Assembly: GCA_964627445.1 (NCBI GenBank)
Contig: CAZVJF010000006.1
Coordinates: 186,001 to 250,000 of the forward strand
Length of the DNA stretch: 64,000 nt
Direction of reading: 5' to 3'
Source: Luteibaculum sp964627445
GTDB taxonomy: Bacteria > Bacteroidota > Bacteroidia > Flavobacteriales_D > Luteibaculaceae
Positions within the stretch are counted from its first letter, which is position 1. Every line of letters begins with the position of its first letter. The translations under genes and the position numbers were made by a program. The notes below the pieces were generated by a model. That model saw only the letters and a list, made by a program, of their open reading frames with translations. It was not told the origin of the DNA and searched no databases. Positions 24,869-34,500 of this stretch are shown in pieces.

Positions 24869-26734
24869 ATGAAAGAACAAACACCCAGACCCGAAGCCAT
24901 TACGCGCGATCCTTTTCCAGCATCAGAAAAAATTTATGTGCCTGGAAAATTGCACGACATCCAAGTGGCCATGCGTAAGATTACGCTCAACGATACCAAA
25001 CTGAAGTTTAACCCCTCGGCTGGCGTTGAGAAAAACGACCCTGTTACCGTTTACGATACCTCAGGGCCGTACACAGATCCCAACGTGGATATTGATGTGC
25101 GCAACGGCTTACCCAAATTGCGCGAAGCATGGATTACCCAGCGCGGAGATACTGAGCAATTGGATGGAATTACTTCGGATTATGGCAAAGAGCGCCTGGC
25201 CGATGAAAAGCTCAACGAATTGCGTTTTGCCCGCCTCAGCAACCCAAGAAAAGCGAAGGTCGGAAAGAATGTATCGCAGATGCACTATGCCAAGCAAGGG
25301 ATTATTACCCCAGAAATGGAGTACATCGCCATCCGCGAAAACCAGCAAATAGATTTACAGAACGAGTGGGCCAAACAACACCCAGGCGAAAGCTTTGGTG
25401 CTAATACTCCGAAAGGCCACATCACTCCCGAGTTTGTTCGCGATGAAGTAGCGGCAGGAAGAGCCATTATTCCATCCAACATAAACCACCCCGAAACCGA
25501 GCCCATGATTATTGGTCGGAACTTCTTGGTGAAAATCAATGCCAATATTGGGAATTCTGCTGTTACCTCTAGCATAGAGGAAGAAGTGGAAAAAGCGGTG
25601 TGGGCATGCCGTTGGGGTGCCGATACCATTATGGATTTATCCACGGGTAAAAACATCCACGAAACCCGCGAGTGGATTTTAAGAAACTCGCCCGTACCCA
25701 TTGGTACTGTGCCCATTTACCAAGCCCTGGAAAAAGTAAATGGTAAAGCAGAAGACCTCACCTGGGAGATTTTTAAAGACACGCTCATTGAGCAAGCCGA
25801 GCAAGGAGTAGACTACTTTACCATCCACGCTGGGGTACGATTAAAATATGTACCACTAACTGCAAAACGCGTAACCGGAATTGTTTCGCGCGGGGGATCT
25901 ATTATGGCCAAGTGGTGCTTGGCGCATCATAAAGAGAGCTTCTTGTATACTCACTTTGAGGAGATTTGCGAGATTATGAAAGCCTATGATGTGGCTTTTT
26001 CTCTAGGAGACGGGCTACGCCCAGGGTCGCTTGCCGATGCCAACGATGCTGCACAGTTTGCGGAGTTGGAAACTTTAGGAGAGCTGACCAAAATTGCCTG
26101 GAAGCACGATGTGCAAACCATGATAGAAGGCCCCGGTCACGTGCCCATGCACATGATTAAGGAAAACATGGACAAGCAGCTCAAAGAGTGCCATGAAGCA
26201 CCATTTTACACTTTAGGGCCATTAACCACCGATATCGCTCCGGGTTACGACCACATTACCTCGGGTATTGGAGCGGCTATGATAGGCTGGTTTGGATGCG
26301 CCATGTTGTGCTACGTAACTCCAAAAGAGCACCTGGGGCTTCCCAACAAAAAGGACGTAAAAGATGGGGTAATTACCTATAAAATTGCAGCCCATGCGGC
26401 CGATTTGGCTAAGGGACATCCGGGTGCGCAGTACCGCGACAATGCACTCAGCAAAGCTCGCTTCGACTTCCGTTGGGAAGATCAGTTCAACCTGGCTTTG
26501 GATCCCGATACAGCCAGAGAGTTTCACGATGAAACCCTACCTGCCGAAGGCGCTAAAGTGGCCCACTTCTGCAGTATGTGCGGACCCAATTTCTGTTCTA
26601 TGAAAATCACGCAAGACGTACGGGAATTTGCGGCAGAAAATGAGATGGAAGAAACCGAAGCCTTAGAAAAAGGCATGAAAGAAAAAGCAAAGGAATTTAA
26701 AGAAAGCGGTGCCAATTTATATGTAGAGCAATAA
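24869..26734 (+). CDS. thiC: Phosphomethylpyrimidine synthase ThiC
   Basis: The 621-residue radical-SAM enzyme turns aminoimidazole ribotide into HMP phosphate. The family-specific C-terminal cluster motif CSMCGPNFC (Cys568, Cys571, Cys576) is present. Conserved stretches include YAKQGIITPEMEYIAIREN, RAIIPSNINHPE, GADTIMDLSTG, DYFTIHAGV, EGPGHVPMH and LGPLTTDIAPGYDHI. Length is normal. Its TAA stop is directly followed by the TTG start of the next gene. Confidence 0.98.
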   Translation: MKEQTPRPEAITRDPFPASEKIYVPGKLHDIQVAMRKITLNDTKLKFNPSAGVEKNDPVTVYDTSGPYTDPNVDIDVRNGLPKLREAWITQRGDTEQLDGITSDYGKERLADEKLNELRFARLSNPRKAKVGKNVSQMHYAKQGIITPEMEYIAIRENQQIDLQNEWAKQHPGESFGANTPKGHITPEFVRDEVAAGRAIIPSNINHPETEPMIIGRNFLVKINANIGNSAVTSSIEEEVEKAVWACRWGADTIMDLSTGKNIHETREWILRNSPVPIGTVPIYQALEKVNGKAEDLTWEIFKDTLIEQAEQGVDYFTIHAGVRLKYVPLTAKRVTGIVSRGGSIMAKWCLAHHKESFLYTHFEEICEIMKAYDVAFSLGDGLRPGSLADANDAAQFAELETLGELTKIAWKHDVQTMIEGPGHVPMHMIKENMDKQLKECHEAPFYTLGPLTTDIAPGYDHITSGIGAAMIGWFGCAMLCYVTPKEHLGLPNKKDVKDGVITYKIAAHAADLAKGHPGAQYRDNALSKARFDFRWEDQFNLALDPDTAREFHDETLPAEGAKVAHFCSMCGPNFCSMKITQDVREFAAENEMEETEALEKGMKEKAKEFKESGANLYVEQ

Positions 26735-27337
26735 TTGGTTGTTGTAATTACACCCGAGCAATCCCTACCCCAAGAGCAAGAAACGCTCTTGGGTTTGCTA
26801 GAGGCCGGTTTGGAACGTTTGCATGTGCGAAAGCCGCAATGGAATGCACAACAAATAGAAGCATACCTTTTGCAACTGCCCGCGAAATTCAGAAATCGGG
26901 TTTCTGTGCACGGTTATAGCACCCTAGCCCAGAAATGGAGGGTGGGAATGCATTTTAAAGGGCATCAGGAAGTGGTGGAAGCGGGCTTTCCGCTCAAACC
27001 AATCAGCAAATCGGTGCACAGCTGGCCGGAGGTATTACAACACCAAAACCATTGCGATTACTTGTTTTTGTCGCCCATCTTTAAAAGCATTTCCAAGCAA
27101 AATTATTCGGCTGGATTTACCGCAGATGACCTGGCCCCAAAGCTGGTCGCATACAACGGAAAGGCCAAGATTATTGCGCTTGGAGGAATAGATGCCAACA
27201 ACGCAAAACAAGCCATGGCCTTGGGCTTTGATGGCGTAGCGTGTTTGGGTGCACTATGGCAGCAGGAAAGCGTGGAGAAACGCATAGCAACATGGAAAGA
27301 AATTTACAACACCGTAAAACAAGCGTACTCAGCATAG
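26735..27337 (+). CDS. TenI/ThiE-like thiamine phosphate synthase family protein
   Basis: The 200-residue TIM-barrel protein starts at TTG 26735, immediately after the thiC stop codon, with MVVVITPEQ. It has the superfamily marks RLHVRKPQW, VSVHGY, SKSVHSWPE, DYLFLSPIFKSISKQNY and IIALGGIDANNAKQA. Compared with true ThiE the phosphate/HMP-binding QLR-x-K and INDH parts are changed, while SVH and the SPIF-x-S-x-SK motif resemble TenI-like proteins (thiazole tautomerase in Bacillus). A proper ThiE occurs two genes downstream, so this copy is more likely a TenI-type or regulatory paralogue. The start codon is inferred. Confidence 0.82.
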   Translation: MVVVITPEQSLPQEQETLLGLLEAGLERLHVRKPQWNAQQIEAYLLQLPAKFRNRVSVHGYSTLAQKWRVGMHFKGHQEVVEAGFPLKPISKSVHSWPEVLQHQNHCDYLFLSPIFKSISKQNYSAGFTADDLAPKLVAYNGKAKIIALGGIDANNAKQAMALGFDGVACLGALWQQESVEKRIATWKEIYNTVKQAYSA

Positions 27338-28047
27338 GGGGCATGGATCCTTGTGGTGGCGCAGGTATTTTGGCCGATGTTCGGGCTTGGGAGGCCATGG
27401 GCTTGCACGCTATGGCGGTGCCTACTTGCCAAACCGTGCAAAACCACGAGGCGTGTTTGGAAGTGCATCCTGCCCAGCCAACGGTTTTTAAAAACCAGTT
27501 GCAGTGTTTGTTGGATGGATATGAGATTGCTTGGGTAAAACTGGGCGCCTTCCCCAATTGGGAGTTGCTGGCCGTTGCGTTTGAGGTGTTGGCCGCATAT
27601 CCAACCATAAACATCGTGTGGGATCCCGTACTCAAAGCCTCACACGGTAGCCGCTTTTTATCGCTCGATAAGGCTCCACAGGATTTAGAGAAATGGTTGA
27701 ATGGGTGTTTCCTTATTACACCCAACTACCAAGAATCGCAATTGCTTTTACAACAATTGGCTTGTGAGACGTGGCAGCATACCGGAGTAAAAAGTGTGGT
27801 TTTGTGCACCAGTCAAACTAAAAAAGAAACGCAGGTTACGGATACCTTGTACACGCCCCAGGGTACGCAACATTTCACCCATTCTTTAGTGGCGGGCGTA
27901 GATTTTCACGGTTCTGGATGCACCTATACGGCTCACATTGTGGGCTATCTGGTGCAAGGAAATACCCTAGAACAAAGCATACAGCAAGCCAGTACCGATT
28001 TAGAGCAACTGTTTATCAACTACCATACTTCTCTAGTCCATGCATAA
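27292..28047 (+). CDS. thiD: Hydroxymethylpyrimidine/phosphomethylpyrimidine kinase ThiD
   Basis: The roughly 251-residue product is a ribokinase-fold kinase: LSIGGMDPCGGAGILADVRAWEAMG near the N-terminus, PTCQTVQNH, WDPVLKASHG, LITPNYQE and the C-terminal anion-hole motif GSGCTYTAHI. It phosphorylates HMP and HMP phosphate to the diphosphate used by ThiE. I choose ATG 27292, overlapping the previous gene by 46 bp; the GTG at 27241 would add residues with no family match. It overlaps thiE by 8 bp. It is somewhat divergent (Cys in place of the usual Ser in DPSGG). Confidence 0.88.
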   Translation: MERNLQHRKTSVLSIGGMDPCGGAGILADVRAWEAMGLHAMAVPTCQTVQNHEACLEVHPAQPTVFKNQLQCLLDGYEIAWVKLGAFPNWELLAVAFEVLAAYPTINIVWDPVLKASHGSRFLSLDKAPQDLEKWLNGCFLITPNYQESQLLLQQLACETWQHTGVKSVVLCTSQTKKETQVTDTLYTPQGTQHFTHSLVAGVDFHGSGCTYTAHIVGYLVQGNTLEQSIQQASTDLEQLFINYHTSLVHA

Positions 28048-28672
28048 AATCATCCACCCCATACAATTCATTACCCAAGAACGGGAGGATGTGAGTCACC
28101 TGGATTCTGCAAAACTGGCGTTAGAAGCCGGTTGCAAATGGATTCAATTGCGCGTAAAAAGCGATGATATTGAATGGATACGCAACTGTGCCACGCTGGT
28201 GCAGGTAATGTGTGCCAATTATGGAGCTCAATTGATTATCAACGATCACCTGGAGGTGGCCTCCGAATTCCAAACCGCGGGTTTGCATCTAGGTCTAGAG
28301 GATATTAGCATTACTGAGGCAAAACGCATCTTAAAGCCGCACCAAATAGTAGGAGGTACAGCACATACGGTAGAAGAAATGATGGCCGTAGCCAAAGCGG
28401 GTGCCGACTACATTGGTTTGGGTCCCTACCGATATACGCAAACCAAGTCTAAGTTGCGCCCTGTTTTGGGTAGCGAGGAAGTACAGCGCAGAATAGCGGC
28501 CTTGCGCAAAGAAGGTTACAAAACACCCGTAGTGGTGGTGGGTGGAATACAGGCAACAGATGCAGCAACCATAAAAGGCTGTGGAGCACAAGGCATTGCT
28601 TTTTCTGGAGCGCTGCTACAGCACAAGACCCCAAAAAAAATGATTCAACAACTAGAAAAAGTCTGGAAATAA
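28040..28672 (+). CDS. thiE: Thiamine phosphate synthase ThiE
   Basis: The 210-residue TIM barrel has WIQLRVKSDD, LIINDHLEVASEFQTAGLHLGLEDI, GGTAHTVEEM, GADYIGLGPYRYTQTKSKL and VVVVGGIQATDA, in the canonical ThiE order. It joins HMP diphosphate with thiazole phosphate to make thiamine phosphate. ThiE-typical QLR-x-K and the T-x-TK loop are intact, unlike in the copy after thiC. It ends one base before thiG. Confidence 0.94.
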   Translation: MHKIIHPIQFITQEREDVSHLDSAKLALEAGCKWIQLRVKSDDIEWIRNCATLVQVMCANYGAQLIINDHLEVASEFQTAGLHLGLEDISITEAKRILKPHQIVGGTAHTVEEMMAVAKAGADYIGLGPYRYTQTKSKLRPVLGSEEVQRRIAALRKEGYKTPVVVVGGIQATDAATIKGCGAQGIAFSGALLQHKTPKKMIQQLEKVWK

Positions 28673-28673
28673 C

Positions 28674-29450
28674 ATGGCATTTACATTAGGCGATACCGAA
28701 TTTAAATCGCGACTTCTTTTAGGAACCGGCAAGTTTAGTGACAACCCAACCATGCTGGCGGCTATAGAAGCGGCCGAGCCTGCGTTGGTTACCGTAGCCT
28801 TAAAACGGGTAGATGTGCAAGACCAGCAAGATGATTTGCTGCGCCACATTAGGCAATCTGGAGCTACTATTTTGCCCAATACTAGTGGAGTGCGCAATGC
28901 CAAAGAAGCGGTGTTTGCAGCTGAGCTGGCGCGCGAAGCACTAGAAACCGACTGGTTAAAGCTAGAAATCCACCCCGATCCCAAGTACCTGTTGCCCGAT
29001 GCGGTAGAAACCTTAAAAGCGACGGAGGAATTAGCGAAAAAGGGTTTTAAAATTCTGCCCTACATCCACGCAGATCCGGTTTTATGTAAACGGCTAGAAG
29101 ATGCGGGTACCACGGCTGTAATGCCGCTGGGCGCACCCATTGGCACCAACTGGGGGTTGACCACCAAAGAGTTTATAGAGATCATTGTAGATCAAAGCAA
29201 TGTGCCTGTTATTGTGGACGCGGGCATAGGCGCGCCCAGCGATGCCGTATTGGCTATGGAGCTGGGCGTAGATGCTGTATTGGTGAACACAGCCATTGCC
29301 GTAGCGGGAAATCCACAGCAAATGGCCCTAGCATTTAAAAACGCGGTGGCATGCGGACGCCAAGGGTATGAAGCCAAACTGGGTGCCAAAGCAACCCAAC
29401 ATGCCGAAGCCAGCTCACCGCTAACGACATTTTTAGACCATGAGCTTTAG
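28674..29450 (+). CDS. thiG: Thiazole synthase ThiG
   Basis: The 258-residue protein opens with LGDTEFKSRLLLGTGKFSDN and has VTVALKRVD, LPNTSG, WLKLEIHPDPKYLLPD (the lysine in WLKLE is the expected Schiff-base residue), LPYIHADPVLCKRLEDAG, VMPLGAPIGTN and VPVIVDAGIGAPSDA. It condenses deoxyxylulose phosphate, dehydroglycine and ThiS-thiocarboxylate to the thiazole. It overlaps thiH by 11 bp. Confidence 0.96.
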   Translation: MAFTLGDTEFKSRLLLGTGKFSDNPTMLAAIEAAEPALVTVALKRVDVQDQQDDLLRHIRQSGATILPNTSGVRNAKEAVFAAELAREALETDWLKLEIHPDPKYLLPDAVETLKATEELAKKGFKILPYIHADPVLCKRLEDAGTTAVMPLGAPIGTNWGLTTKEFIEIIVDQSNVPVIVDAGIGAPSDAVLAMELGVDAVLVNTAIAVAGNPQQMALAFKNAVACGRQGYEAKLGAKATQHAEASSPLTTFLDHEL

Positions 29451-30561
29451 AACACTTTTTGAGCAGTATTCCTGGGACACGGTAAAAGAAGAAATTTACA
29501 GCAAAACCGAGGCTGATGTACGGCGTGCTTTAACGCGCAACAAGGCCACCATAGAGGATTTTAAGGCCTTGGTTTCACCGGCAGCTGAAAGGCTTTTGGA
29601 ACCTTTAGCACAGAAAAGTCGGGCGCTAACCCTCAAACGTTTTGGCAATACCATACAGTTGTTTGCGCCCTTTTACCTCTCCAACGAATGCCAGAATATT
29701 TGCACGTATTGCGGGTTTAGCCTGGATAATAAAATTCGCAGGAAAACGCTGTCGCCCAAAGAAATAGATGAAGAAATTGCGGCCCTAAAAAAGCTCGGGT
29801 TTAAGCATGTTTTGCTAGTTACTGGCGAGGCCAACCGTACTGTGGGTGTCGATTACCTGGAGCGCGCTATACAGCAAATTCGTCCGCATTTCGATCAGGT
29901 AAGCATGGAGGTGCAGCCCTTAGACCAGGATGAGTATGCACGCCTAAAGCCGAGTGGATTGCATGCGGTTTTGGTGTACCAGGAAACCTATCACCAAGAG
30001 GATTATAAAAAACACCACCCCAAGGGTAAAAAATCCAATTTCCATTACCGATTGGATACGCCCGATCGCTTGGGGAAAGCCGGTATTCATAAAATAGGTT
30101 TAGGCACTTTAATAGGCCTGGAAGATTGGCGTGTAGATGCTTTTTTTACAGCCTTGCACTTGCAGTATTTAGAGCGCAAGTATTGGCAAACCAAGTACAC
30201 CCTTTCTTTTCCACGTTTGCGTCCTTTTTCGGGTGGATTGGAACCCAAGGTAGCCATGAATGACAAGCAATTGGTGCAGTTGATTTGTGCGTATCGCGTG
30301 TTTAATCCCGAGGTGGAATTGTCTTTGTCTACACGGGAATCCGAGCACTTTAGAAACCATGTTATCAAATTGGGTATCACCACCATGAGTGCCGGTTCCA
30401 AAACCAATCCGGGTGGGTATTCTGTAGAGCCGCAATCTCTGGAGCAATTCGAAATTTCGGATGAGCGCTCTCCAGAAATTATATCCAACCTCATTAAAGA
30501 AAACGGCTACGAACCCGTTTGGAAAGATTGGGATGCCGCCTACGAGCAGCAATCCTTTTAG
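29440..30561 (+). CDS. thiH: 2-iminoacetate synthase ThiH
   Basis: The 373-residue radical-SAM enzyme has the CxxxCxxC cluster motif at Cys84, Cys88 and Cys91 (NECQNICTYCGF), then VLLVTGEANRTVGVDYL, VSMEVQPLDQDEY and TMSAGSKTNPGGYS. It splits tyrosine to give dehydroglycine for ThiG, so this operon uses the oxygen-sensitive ThiH route rather than ThiO. It is the last gene of the operon and converges on the OMP gene 25 bp away; I see no clear terminator between them. Confidence 0.96.
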   Translation: MSFRTLFEQYSWDTVKEEIYSKTEADVRRALTRNKATIEDFKALVSPAAERLLEPLAQKSRALTLKRFGNTIQLFAPFYLSNECQNICTYCGFSLDNKIRRKTLSPKEIDEEIAALKKLGFKHVLLVTGEANRTVGVDYLERAIQQIRPHFDQVSMEVQPLDQDEYARLKPSGLHAVLVYQETYHQEDYKKHHPKGKKSNFHYRLDTPDRLGKAGIHKIGLGTLIGLEDWRVDAFFTALHLQYLERKYWQTKYTLSFPRLRPFSGGLEPKVAMNDKQLVQLICAYRVFNPEVELSLSTRESEHFRNHVIKLGITTMSAGSKTNPGGYSVEPQSLEQFEISDERSPEIISNLIKENGYEPVWKDWDAAYEQQSF

Positions 30562-30585
30562 AAACTCACGTAGAGCGCTTTTAGC

Positions 30586-31170
30586 TTAGAGGTAAAAAAC
30601 AACCTCCAGTTGCGGGTTTAGGATGTTGTAATCCAGATTAAAATCTCTGCGCTTGTAGTCGATGTTGCTTTGGGTTTCGCTCATAAAGTTGAGGGAGGCT
30701 ACATTGATGCCTAAGCTAACGCGCTCGGCAACAAAGTAGAGCAGTCCGGCCGTAGCATTTAGGCGGTAAATCTGCGGGTGGGGCGTGTTGCCGTTGAGTC
30801 TAAAGTCTTTCGAGAAATTCACCTGACCGATGTACAGCAATTTGTCGGTAAAATTTCCGTGGTAACGTCCAAAAACACCGACCGTCATGGCTTGGATGTT
30901 TCTGGTTGTAGAAAAATCATTCTCCTTGTCTATCGTCTTTTCATAATCCAGCCTAAAAACTGACTGGAAGCCTACTGCAATGCGCTGGGTAACCATAAGC
31001 CCTGCAAAGGGACCTGCTGCCAAGTTGTATTGAGAAGTCTCGGTGAGACTATCGCCTTCAAAGGTACTGTTGTAAAGCAGTCCGCCTCCTAAAAGAAGTT
31101 GTCCTTTTTCCTGAGCATGAGCGGTGATTGCGAATAGTGAAATTATAAGGGCAAGTAAGGATATGCGCAT
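30586..31170 (-). CDS. Outer-membrane beta-barrel protein
   Basis: The 194-residue product has a signal peptide ending AITAHAQ and alternating hydrophobic/polar strands (for example QLLLGGGLLYNSTF, AGPFAGLMVTQRIAVGFQSVFRLDYE, MTVGVFGRYH), with a C-terminal strand LEVVFYL ending in a hydrophobic residue. This fits a small 8-stranded OMP barrel of the Bacteroidetes 'outer membrane beta-barrel' group. No specific ligand or enzyme motif is seen. Confidence 0.8.
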   Translation of the reverse strand: MRISLLALIISLFAITAHAQEKGQLLLGGGLLYNSTFEGDSLTETSQYNLAAGPFAGLMVTQRIAVGFQSVFRLDYEKTIDKENDFSTTRNIQAMTVGVFGRYHGNFTDKLLYIGQVNFSKDFRLNGNTPHPQIYRLNATAGLLYFVAERVSLGINVASLNFMSETQSNIDYKRRDFNLDYNILNPQLEVVFYL

Positions 31171-31205
31171 GAATAGAGGTTTAGGGCAAGTTCTTATTTT
31201 CTGGC

Positions 31206-31213
31206 CAAATATA
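31206..31213 (-). promoter_or_regulatory. TAnnTTTG -7 element for the OMP gene
   Basis: The minus strand reads TATATTTG, 35 bp before the OMP start codon. A minus-strand TTG at 31228-31226 is only 12 bp away, which is too close for a -33 box. Confidence 0.4.
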
Positions 31214-31495
31214 ATGGCCCTACACCAATATTTTTTCTGGCCACCGCTTTTTTAGACGGAAAGTCAAAAAACAACAAGCTACCACCCCCAGCTACTTTAA
31301 TAAACTGTGGGAATTAACCCAATCGTAACCCTACTGTATGCATTTGATAATACAGGTATTGGCCACCGCTACCATCTGCCAGGAGGCCGCACTTGGAATA
31401 AAGCTCTGTATGGTTGTGTTAGTGGGAGATTGTGGTAGTTTGTTGTTTATCAGTCATTAAGAGGTTCAATTAATCCCAAGGTAATATGACCCCAG
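31214..31495. other. Intergenic region between the OMP gene and the giant adhesin gene
   Basis: The full gap 31171-31528 is about 360 bp. It contains a -7 element for each flanking divergent gene (listed separately). I see no other gene, RNA or clear operator. Confidence 0.5.
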
Positions 31496-31503
31496 TAGCT
31501 TTG
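31496..31503 (+). promoter_or_regulatory. TAnnTTTG -7 element for the giant adhesin
   Basis: TAGCTTTG lies 25 bp before the first ATG. A TTC (31473-31475) with 20-bp spacing is a one-mismatch -33 candidate. Confidence 0.45.
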
Positions 31504-31528
31504 CCCATCTTGGCATAAGTAGACTTTT

Positions 31529-34500
31529 ATGGGAAGATTTTACATGGGAAAGGTAGTTGTATTTATACTTTTTGGGTTTGCCAATTTGCTTGTATTTAGC
31601 GTAAAAGGCCAAGTAATTTGGGAAGAAGATTTTTCAGGTTATTCCAACCTAGCCACGGTTGGGATGAATAAAAACACCGCAAACCCTGCGGTAGATTGGA
31701 CCAGTACGGCCCAGGATTGCGATGGTGGGGGAGCTCAAAACGACACACGTACTACTTGGAGCGGAAGTGACTACTGGGGTATTTTTAATGGGGAATTTAG
31801 ATGCAATGATGTTGAGGGCTTAACATGTTGTGGCTCTGGCACTCAACGCGGAGGCTCTACCGACAATGAATTTATTACAGAGTTTATAGATATTTCCACC
31901 TATTGTAATGTTCGTATTTCTCTTTCAGCTAGAGAAACTGGCAGTCATGAGGCCTTTTCACCAGGCTGTGATAACTCATCCGATAGATTGTACTCTTACT
32001 ACAGAATTGATGGTGGCGCCTGGCAACTGTTTGAAAATAATGGGGCGTTGTCTGATGATTGGACCAGTGCAACTATTACCCAAGACAATCTTAATGGCAA
32101 TACTCTACAAATTCGCTTTTTGGCAGGAGCAAAAGCCAATAGTGAAAATATTTATTGGGATAATATTCGTGTAGAGAACGGAACGGGATGCTGTGAAGAA
32201 TTATCAGATTTAACAATAACTGGTAATACCTTGTTGTGTGCCCCTCCTGCGACACAAACTTATTCTGCTAGCGTTACATCAGGATCTGGCCCCATTGCTT
32301 ATACCTGGTCCTTGCCAGATGGTGGAGGTACTTTTGCTGGTGGAAATACAGGGGCGTCAGTTAGCGTGGACTGGACCGGTACGGGTACCTACCGGTTGCA
32401 GGTAAATGCTTCCAATGAATGCAGTAATGAAGTAACTACCGTCAACATTACCATCAACGAACCCCCTTCAGTGTCTATCAATCCAAACCCTGCAGAAATA
32501 TGTGAAGGAGAGGATGTTACTTTAACCGCTTCAGGTGCAGGTTCTTACAGTTGGGATAATGGCTTGGGTGCTGGTGCTTCAAAAACCGTTTCGCCCAATG
32601 CGAATACCACTTACACGGTTACGGGATCCGTTGCAGGATGTCCGGATGATCAGGAATCAGTTGACGTAACGGTGAATCCAGCTCCAGATTTTACCTTGTC
32701 TGCCGACCCAAGTACCGCCATATGTGAAGGAGAGGATGTAGAGCTTGAAGCTTCGGACAGTCAAACCCTTTTTGACGCCTACGATTACGAGTGGACTGAC
32801 GATGCTACGGCTGGAAATCCGCGAATCGTCTCACCAGCTACAACTACTACTTACACCATCACGGCAACCGACAACAGCGGTTGCGAGCAGAGCGAGAGCA
32901 TAACCATACAAGTAAATGAAAACCCAACACCAGATTTAGGTGCTGACGTTGCGGTATGTGCCGATGCAACTCCAGTAACCCTGGATGCCGGAAGTTATAC
33001 AAGCTACAGCTGGAGCCCCAATGGCGAAACCAGCCAAACCATAGACGTTTCAACATCAGGAACCTATACCGTAACCGTAACCGATGCCAACGGCTGCCAG
33101 GGTAGCGATGCGGTGGATGTAACCGTAAATCCACTGCCCACAGTAAACATAGCTGCCGATGACGCGGCCTTGTGCGAAGGCGAAACCACAGAATTAACCG
33201 CCAGCGGAGCGGGTAGTTATGTTTGGGAGGATGGAAGCACGGCCAATCCGCGCACGGTAGCGCCTACGAGCACCACCACCTACAGCGTTACAGGTACCGA
33301 TGCCAACGGCTGCGAGAATACCGAGGATATTACCATTACCGTAAACCCGCTTCCAACGCCAGATTTAGGTGCTGACGTTGTGGTATGTGCCGATGCAACT
33401 CCAATAACTCTGGATGCTGGAAGTTATGCAAGCTACAGCTGGAGCCCCAATAGCGAAACCAGTCAAACTATAGACGTTTCAACATCAGGAACCTACACCG
33501 TAACCGTAACCGATGCCAACGGCTGCCAGGGTAGCGATGCGGTGGATGTAACGGTAAATCCACTGCCCACAGTAAACATAGCTGCCGATGATGCGGCCTT
33601 GTGCGAGGGCGAAACCACAGAATTAACCGCCAGCGGAGCCGATAGCTATGTTTGGGAGGATGGAAGTACAGCCAATTCTCGCGCGGTAGCGCCTTCCAGC
33701 ACCACCACCTATAGCGTTACGGGTACCGATGCCAATGGTTGTGAGAATACCGATGACATTACCATTACCGTAAACCCACTTCCAACTCCAGATTTAGGTG
33801 ATGACGTTGAGGTATGTGCCGATGCAACTCCGGTAACCCTAGATGCTGGAAGTTATGCAAGCTACAATTGGAGCCCCAATGGAGAAACCAGTCAAACTAT
33901 AGACGTTTCAACATCAGGAACCTACACCGTAACCGTAACCGATGCCAACGGCTGCCAGGGTAGCGATGCGGTAGACGTTACAGTAAATCCACTACCTGCA
34001 GTAAGCATAGCTGCCGATGATGCGGCCTTGTGCGAAGGTGAAACCACGGAATTAACCGCCAGCGGAGCGGATAGCTATGTTTGGGAGGATGGAAGTACAG
34101 CGAATCCGCGTACGGTAGCGCCTACCAGTACCTCAACGTACAGCGTTACGGGTACCGATGCCAATGGTTGTGAGAACACCGATGATATTACCATTACCGT
34201 AAATCCACTTCCAACCGTAACCATAAACCAGACTCCCAATCCCGTTTGCGAAGGGGAGGACGCTACCTTACAAGTTACCCTTAGTTCGGGCGCTAGTTTT
34301 ACCTGGGATGATGACAACAGCAATACCAATCCCAGAACGATAATCAATCCCACCAATAACCAGAGTTTTTCAGTAACAGCAGTAAATGGAAATGGCTGTG
34401 AAAACACCGCAAGTATCGCAATACAAGTAACTCCGGTGCCAGCGGCCCCGGCCGATCAAAACGTATCGTACTGCTTAAACGATTTTGCATCGCAATTAAC

